Program-made: the position numbers and the translations under genes
Notes under the pieces: model-generated
Told to the model about the DNA's origin: nothing
What the model saw: the letters and a program-made list of their open reading frames with translations, nothing else
Database searches by the model: none
In this document: positions 23,510-27,930 of the stretch, in pieces
How the letters are laid out: every line of letters begins with the position of its first letter
How positions within the stretch are numbered: position 1 is the stretch's first letter
Assembly: GCA_964560425.1 (NCBI GenBank)
Contig: CAZLLE010000075.1
Location: 1-27,930 of the forward strand
DNA: 27,930 nucleotides
DNA from: CAZLLE01 sp964560425
GTDB taxonomy: Bacteria; Campylobacterota; Campylobacteria; Campylobacterales; QNZT01
Reading direction: 5' to 3'

Positions 23510-24573
23510 GCTATAATCCTTGAAATATCATTAAATGTAGTAAATGCCATGAGTGAAAGAAGGAAAACCCAACCAAAAACAGTTAGGGCATAAAATACTT
23601 TTTCGCTTGGGGCTCTTCTGAATATTATCTCATAGAGATTAAAGATAATATGTCCTCCATCTAGTGCAGGGATAGGTAGAAGATTTAGAACTCCTAGATT
23701 GACTGATATTAGTGCCGCTAGTGCAAAAAGTGTAGTAAGTCCTATTGCTGTAGCTTGTGAAGTTACTTGTACTATGGATACTATGCCTCCCATTTGATCG
23801 GCTGGTATGATTCCTGATATTAGTTTTTGAAGACTTTTTACGATTAGATCAGTTGCTGATACTGTCTCCTCCCAAGCATATTTGAGTACCTCTGTTGGTG
23901 AGTGAAATTGTAGTGTTACAAACTCTCTTGCAGGGGCTATACCTACAAGTTTTTTGGATATGGTTTCTCCAAAAATATTTTTGGTTTTACTTAGCTTTGG
24001 TAATATTGTGAATGATTTTAGTTGATTTTCTCTCTCAATAGTAATATTTAATGCTCCCTCTGAATTTTTGATAATATCTGAAAGATCATCCCAAGTTGTT
24101 ATATCTATCCCATTTATAGTTCTGATTGTATCATTTATCTCTACTCCTGCTATTGCTGCTGGAAAATCAGGAGATATATGACCAATTTTTGGGGCTACTT
24201 TTTCTGCTCCTAGATATGCTATTGCGATATATAATAAAAATGCCAAAAGAAGATTTGCAAAAGGTCCAGCTAGAAGAATAATAATTTTTTGCCAAGGTTT
24301 TTTTGCTTGGTAGCTATCATTATCTAAACTGCTCTGTGTTGGGTCAAAATCATCTTGACCCTTCATTCTTACAAAACCACCCAAAAGCATTGGGTAAAAT
24401 GAGTATGTTGTATCTCCAAATTTCTTTTTAAACCAAGGCTTATTGATGATTAGAGGCATTCCTAGTCCAAACTCTTCAACTCTTACACCAAAATACCTGG
24501 CTGCTATAAAGTGTCCAAATTCATGGAAGATAATAAGTACAGATAGTACTAATATAGAGACAAAAATTCCCAT
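23500..24573 (-). CDS. rseP: Site-2 membrane zinc metalloprotease RseP/RasP family
   Basis: An intramembrane protease that cuts membrane-bound anti-sigma factors or signal-peptide remnants. The 357-residue protein has HEFGH (H17-H21) in the first helix, the GxxxGG-type segment LLGGFVRMKGQDD, one PDZ domain (about 125-200, VEINDTIRTINGIDI), and NLLPIPALDGGH near the end, which gives the third zinc ligand. E. coli RseP has two PDZ domains and about 450 residues; single-PDZ forms of this length are usual in Campylobacterota and Gram-positives. TAATG overlap with pgsA. Its substrate here is unknown. Confidence 0.92.
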   Translation of the reverse strand: MGIFVSILVLSVLIIFHEFGHFIAARYFGVRVEEFGLGMPLIINKPWFKKKFGDTTYSFYPMLLGGFVRMKGQDDFDPTQSSLDNDSYQAKKPWQKIIILLAGPFANLLLAFLLYIAIAYLGAEKVAPKIGHISPDFPAAIAGVEINDTIRTINGIDITTWDDLSDIIKNSEGALNITIERENQLKSFTILPKLSKTKNIFGETISKKLVGIAPAREFVTLQFHSPTEVLKYAWEETVSATDLIVKSLQKLISGIIPADQMGGIVSIVQVTSQATAIGLTTLFALAALISVNLGVLNLLPIPALDGGHIIFNLYEIIFRRAPSEKVFYALTVFGWVFLLSLMAFTTFNDISRIIAAD

Positions 24574-25103
24574 TATTTCAAATATCCTTTTATATATTCA
24601 TATCCTGAATAGAGTGTCAAAGCCACGGCTATCCAGAGTAGTAGATTGGCATAAGGCCAATTCATGAGTAAAAATCCTATTGCAAACATCTGTGCAACGG
24701 TTTTTGATTTTCCTGCAAATGTTGATTGTACACTTTTGCCTTCACTTGCAGCTATTACTCTAATACCTGTAATAAAAAATTCTCGTGAAAGAATGATAAA
24801 AATAGCCCAAGGGTTGGCTCTATCAATATACATAAGTCCCAAAAATGCAGCAAGTGTTAATAGCTTATCGGCAAGTGGGTCTAATACCGCACCTAGTTTT
24901 GTCATTTGGTTCCAGCTTCTTGCTATAAATCCATCAAAAAAATCTGTAACACTAGCTATGACAAAAACAAAAGCAGTCATGTAATCTATCCAGCTTACAT
25001 GAATACCATCAAAAATAGCTTGATCCCTATCTACTAGCAACCAAAACATTAAAGGTGCTAGTAAAATACGAAAAGATGCAAGTGTATTTGGTAAGTTTAG
25101 CAT
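24573..25103 (-). CDS. pgsA: CDP-diacylglycerol--glycerol-3-phosphate 3-phosphatidyltransferase
   Basis: PgsA makes phosphatidylglycerophosphate from CDP-diacylglycerol and glycerol-3-phosphate in the inner membrane. This 176-residue protein has four or more membrane helices and the full CDP-alcohol phosphotransferase motif: DFFDGFIAR followed by GAVLDPLADK, giving D-x2-DG-x2-AR-x8-G-x3-D-x3-D. The N-terminal LPNTLASFRILLAP is typical of PgsA. It overlaps the SDR gene by 7 bases and rseP by one. Interestingly its substrate, glycerol-3-phosphate, is also that of the TagD-like enzyme in the LOS operon. Confidence 0.93.
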   Translation of the reverse strand: MLNLPNTLASFRILLAPLMFWLLVDRDQAIFDGIHVSWIDYMTAFVFVIASVTDFFDGFIARSWNQMTKLGAVLDPLADKLLTLAAFLGLMYIDRANPWAIFIILSREFFITGIRVIAASEGKSVQSTFAGKSKTVAQMFAIGFLLMNWPYANLLLWIAVALTLYSGYEYIKGYLK

Positions 25104-25873
25104 TTGGAATTGAAGGATGTTCCTCCATCTACTACCAATGTTTGGCTAGTGATCCAACTAGCATTATCTGAGCATAAAAATAGACAAGCTTGTGCCAAAT
25201 CTTTTGGTTGTCCCATTCTGCTTAATGGAGAAAGGTTGATAGTAGTCTGTTTGACCTCTTCATAGTTTACAAAAGCTTTAAGAGCATCAGTCTCTATAGG
25301 ACCACCACTAACAGCATTGACTCTAATATTTTTTTCGCCAAGCTCCATTGCCGCATATTTGACCATAGTCTCAATAGCCGCTTTGTTTGTGCCATGTCCT
25401 GAGTAGTTATCTATATATTTTCTATTTCCAGTAGATGAGATTGATAATATTACACCTTTGCCTACTTTTTCCATTCTTTTGGCACTCTCTTGAGCTCCAA
25501 CTACAAAAGCATTTACAGTAGCTGTATATATATTATTGAGTCCTCTAGGTCGAAGTCTCATGAACTTTCCATATCCACCCACGACGGCACGACCAGATAT
25601 AATTGCATTTGATATAAAGTAATCAACTCTATCAAAATCTTTATCTATCTCCAAAAATAGCTCTTTATAAGTTTCAGGTTTCAAAATATCTAAAGGGTAA
25701 GCTTTTGCTTTGATATTGTAATTTGTCTCCAAATCTTTACATATCTCCTCTGCTATCTCTGAGTTTGAGTTGTATGTAAATGCGATATTAACACCTTCTG
25801 AAGCAAATGCATAAACAATAGATTTTCCAATACCTCTTGTTCCACCGCTAATTACTAAAGTTTTGTTTTTCAT
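25097..25873 (-). CDS. SDR-family oxidoreductase, enoyl-ACP reductase-like (FabL type)
   Basis: A 258-residue NAD(P)-binding Rossmann protein with GGTRGIG at 10-16. Homologues next to dapA in Helicobacter and Campylobacter are often labelled 7-alpha-hydroxysteroid dehydrogenase. The active site is not the usual SDR YxxxK. It is Y157-x6-K164 in NYSGHGTNK, the spacing of enoyl-ACP reductases FabI and FabL. The segments VNAVSGGPIETDALKAF and VVDGGTSF also match B. subtilis FabL closely. It may thus reduce enoyl-ACP or a similar enoyl substrate in fatty acid synthesis, or serve as a second reductase beside FabI. Overlaps dapA by one base and pgsA by 7. Confidence 0.85.
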   Translation of the reverse strand: MKNKTLVISGGTRGIGKSIVYAFASEGVNIAFTYNSNSEIAEEICKDLETNYNIKAKAYPLDILKPETYKELFLEIDKDFDRVDYFISNAIISGRAVVGGYGKFMRLRPRGLNNIYTATVNAFVVGAQESAKRMEKVGKGVILSISSTGNRKYIDNYSGHGTNKAAIETMVKYAAMELGEKNIRVNAVSGGPIETDALKAFVNYEEVKQTTINLSPLSRMGQPKDLAQACLFLCSDNASWITSQTLVVDGGTSFNSKC

Positions 25874-26763
25874 TATACTCCCTTGATCTCATACTGTTTT
25901 AATATATTCTCTATTTTTTTCATGTTCTCACTACTTGGTGGAACTAATGTCAATCTATATTCTAATGTTGGAATCAGTCCTGCAATATACATAGCTGCTT
26001 TGATTGGTATAGGATTACTCTCACAAAACATAACTTTGTTTATAGGATATAACATATCATTAATTGCTTTTGAGGTTTTGAAATCACCTTTTAGTGCGGC
26101 ATGAACTAATTGACTTTTAAGATCTGGTAATAGATTTGCTGTTACAGATGTAATACCAGCTCCACCATTTGCCAAAATTGGAAAATCAATAGCATCATCA
26201 CCACTTAAAAGAACCAAATCAGCTCTTTTTGAAAGAAGTTCTACAGTTCTCTCTAGTGAACCAGTTGCTTCTTTGATCCCATAAATATTTGGCAAATCAT
26301 CAAAGAGCCTACACACCGTTTCTGCTAAAATATCAACACCTGTTCTTCCTGGTACATTATATAACATAACTGGTATCTCAACAGATGAGGCTATAGCTTT
26401 ATAGTGTTGATATAGACCCTCTTGAGAAGGTTTGTTATAGTATGGACTTACTGAAAAAATAGCATCTGCACCACAATTTTGGGCATGACAAGCAATATCT
26501 ACAGCTTCATGAGTTGCATTGCTTCCTGCTCCTGCTAATACTTTTGTATTGGTTCCTTTACATACTGCTACAGCTATCTCTATACAGTGTTTATGTTCAT
26601 TATGATTTAGAGTAGCACTCTCTCCTGTTGTTCCTACAGGACATACTGCATCTATACCATTTTTGATCTGTCTTTTTATGAGATTTTCATAGGTAACTTC
26701 ATCTAATTTTCCATTTTTAAATGGTGTGATAAGTGCTGTTGTTGCACCTTGAGGTAAACTCAT
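25873..26763 (-). CDS. dapA: 4-hydroxy-tetrahydrodipicolinate synthase
   Basis: DapA condenses pyruvate with aspartate semialdehyde at the entry to the lysine/diaminopimelate pathway. The 296-residue chain has GTTGES (T46, T47), Y135 in LYNVPGRTG, R140, and the Schiff-base Lys K164 in GIKEATG; all residues of the active site are present. Length is normal. It overlaps the M16 peptidase gene by 4 bases and the SDR gene by one. Confidence 0.96.
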   Translation of the reverse strand: MSLPQGATTALITPFKNGKLDEVTYENLIKRQIKNGIDAVCPVGTTGESATLNHNEHKHCIEIAVAVCKGTNTKVLAGAGSNATHEAVDIACHAQNCGADAIFSVSPYYNKPSQEGLYQHYKAIASSVEIPVMLYNVPGRTGVDILAETVCRLFDDLPNIYGIKEATGSLERTVELLSKRADLVLLSGDDAIDFPILANGGAGITSVTANLLPDLKSQLVHAALKGDFKTSKAINDMLYPINKVMFCESNPIPIKAAMYIAGLIPTLEYRLTLVPPSSENMKKIENILKQYEIKGV

Positions 26764-27930
26764 TTCTCTTCCTTTTTAAGAATTAATGTTGTTGAATTTT
26801 TTGGATTAAAATATTTGTTGGCTACATCTGTAATCGTCTTTGGTGTCAATTTATTGATATTCTCTTCATATTTAAGAAGTGGTTTAATATCACCTTTGAC
26901 AAAATAGCTACCATAGATATTTACAAGTGAACTTGAACTCTCCATACTAAATATAAAGTCAGTTTTTGTGTTGATTATAACCTTATCAAGCTCCTCTTGT
27001 GTTACAGGTGAAGTTTTGAGTTTTTTAATCTCTTCTAATATCTCTTTTTCTACATCTTCTGCTTTTACCCCCGGATTACATACTGCCAAAAATAGAAAAA
27101 TTCCTGGATATTTTGTCTCCATATTATAAGCATATATTGTATTTACTAATTGTTTTTTATCAACTAAAAGTTCATTTAATCTACTACTTTTACCACTACT
27201 TAAAAGCTCACTTAAAGCTGATAAGGCTACTTGATCTTTATGTACAAAATCAGGTATATGAAAATTTATAGCTATCATTTGAACTTGTGAATCTTTATGA
27301 ATTGTAACTCTCTTTTCACCATCTTGTTTTGGTTCTTGTGTGTGCAATGTACCATTTGGAAGATTTTTGTTTGGTTTTATATTTTTAAAATACTTTTTTG
27401 CTTGTTTAAACACATTATCTTTATCTATATCTCCAGCTACAACTACTATAGCATTGTTTGGTGTGTAGTATTTTGAATGAAATTTTTTTATATCTTCTAT
27501 GCTCCAGTTTTTTATATCATTTGTAAAGCCTATTGGTGTCCAGTGATATGGGTGATATAAAAAAGTATCATTAAATAACCTAAAATACAAATACCCTGTA
27601 GGATTATTATCAGTTCTCCATAATCTTTCTTGAAGTACTACATCTCTTTCTGGTTGAAATTCTTTATCTTTTAGTGTTAAATTTTGCATCAATTCAGAAA
27701 AAAGTTCTAAAGATTTGCTTAGATTTTTTGAGCTTGATTTTATAAAATAATGAGTATAATCAAACCCTGTAGAGGCATTATTTACCCCACCAAAACTTTT
27801 TACAATAGTATCAAACTCTCCAGCTTTTAAGTTTTTTGTAGATTTAAAGTTTAAATGTTCTAACATATGAGCAATTCCACTTTTACCCATAGTTTCATTT
27901 CTACTTCCAACTTTATAGAAAATATCTGTT
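26760..27930 (-). CDS. M16-family zinc peptidase (PqqL/YmxG-like), 5' end outside window
   Basis: The frame is open to the right edge, so the N-terminus is missing; visible bases past the internal Met encode TDIFYKVGSRNET, which continues into the active site. The zinc motif HMLEH (inverted HxxEH) follows, with the downstream Glu in ERDVVLQERLWR as third ligand, and then the YTPNNAIVVVAGDID segment and a second inactive-half domain to the end. About 390 residues are visible of the usual 410-440. M16 peptidases degrade peptides, often in the periplasm; a signal peptide cannot be checked. First visible gene of the leftward operon with dapA, SDR, pgsA and rseP. Confidence 0.93.
   Translation of the reverse strand, partial: TDIFYKVGSRNETMGKSGIAHMLEHLNFKSTKNLKAGEFDTIVKSFGGVNNASTGFDYTHYFIKSSSKNLSKSLELFSELMQNLTLKDKEFQPERDVVLQERLWRTDNNPTGYLYFRLFNDTFLYHPYHWTPIGFTNDIKNWSIEDIKKFHSKYYTPNNAIVVVAGDIDKDNVFKQAKKYFKNIKPNKNLPNGTLHTQEPKQDGEKRVTIHKDSQVQMIAINFHIPDFVHKDQVALSALSELLSSGKSSRLNELLVDKKQLVNTIYAYNMETKYPGIFLFLAVCNPGVKAEDVEKEILEEIKKLKTSPVTQEELDKVIINTKTDFIFSMESSSSLVNIYGSYFVKGDIKPLLKYEENINKLTPKTITDVANKYFNPKNSTTLILKKEEK

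Noticed and set aside
24664..24984. A 106-codon plus-strand frame opposite pgsA
   Set aside because: It is antisense to the conserved CDP-alcohol phosphotransferase motif and has no ribosome binding site or recognisable domain.
1..27930. tRNA or rRNA genes, insertion sequences or prophage genes
   Set aside because: I saw no CCA-ended cloverleaf, rRNA segment, transposase, integrase or phage structural gene in reading both strands; a covariance search was not possible here.

Overview
The window is AT-rich and tightly packed. Its gene content points to a member of the Campylobacterota, most like the free-living Sulfurimonas/Sulfurovum/Arcobacter types; the genus is inference. The pointers are a ccoI-ccoS pair for cbb3 oxidase assembly, a leftward M16 peptidase-dapA-SDR-pgsA-rseP run that I recall in related form near dapA in Helicobacter and Campylobacter, and a heptose-based LOS/LPS inner-core locus.

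Layout. 1-1209: 3' end of mfd. 1247-2801: a hipBA-type toxin-antitoxin pair on the minus strand with a paired inverted-repeat operator. 2881-3533: about 650 bases without a credible gene, holding five copies of an AGTTGCCAAC-type motif in both orientations and, further on, a promoter-hairpin-terminator arrangement that could be a small RNA of about 190 nt. 3534-4481: predicted outer-membrane barrel protein. 4569-7197: ccoI and ccoS. 7346-17855: an eleven-gene rightward operon with almost every junction overlapping or within a few bases. 17845-22664: a convergent leftward LOS/lipid A operon (yggS, htrB-like, hldE, gmhA, waaL-like). 22803-23441: a lone lipoprotein gene. 23500-27930: the leftward M16 peptidase-dapA-SDR-pgsA-rseP operon, cut by the window edge.

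The centrepiece is the rightward operon. It opens with a TPR protein, gmhB, waaC and a membrane-anchored glycosidase-fold protein. It continues with a complete 2-aminoethylphosphonate (AEP) pathway: PEP mutase fused to an N-terminal cytidylyltransferase domain (aepX), phosphonopyruvate decarboxylase (aepY), and a PntC-type nucleotidyltransferase fused to AEP transaminase. It then carries a LicD-family transferase, a CDP-glycerol glycerophosphotransferase-like protein, a TagD-type glycerol-3-phosphate cytidylyltransferase and a WaaP/KdkA-like kinase. With gmhB, waaC, gmhA and hldE all within the same 14 kb, the simplest model is that CMP-AEP and CDP-glycerol are made here and used to decorate the LOS core with phosphonate and phosphoglycerol head groups. 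The single enzymes belong to known families. The combination, and the two unrelated cytidylyltransferase domains in one phosphonate pathway, are the best candidates for something not yet described.

Other points of note: gmhB appears to lack any ATG/GTG/TTG start that keeps its first catalytic strand and may start at AUA; the lipoprotein carries five D/E-x-N-x-S/T sequons within about 35 residues; and the SDR next to dapA has the Y-x6-K spacing of enoyl-ACP reductases.
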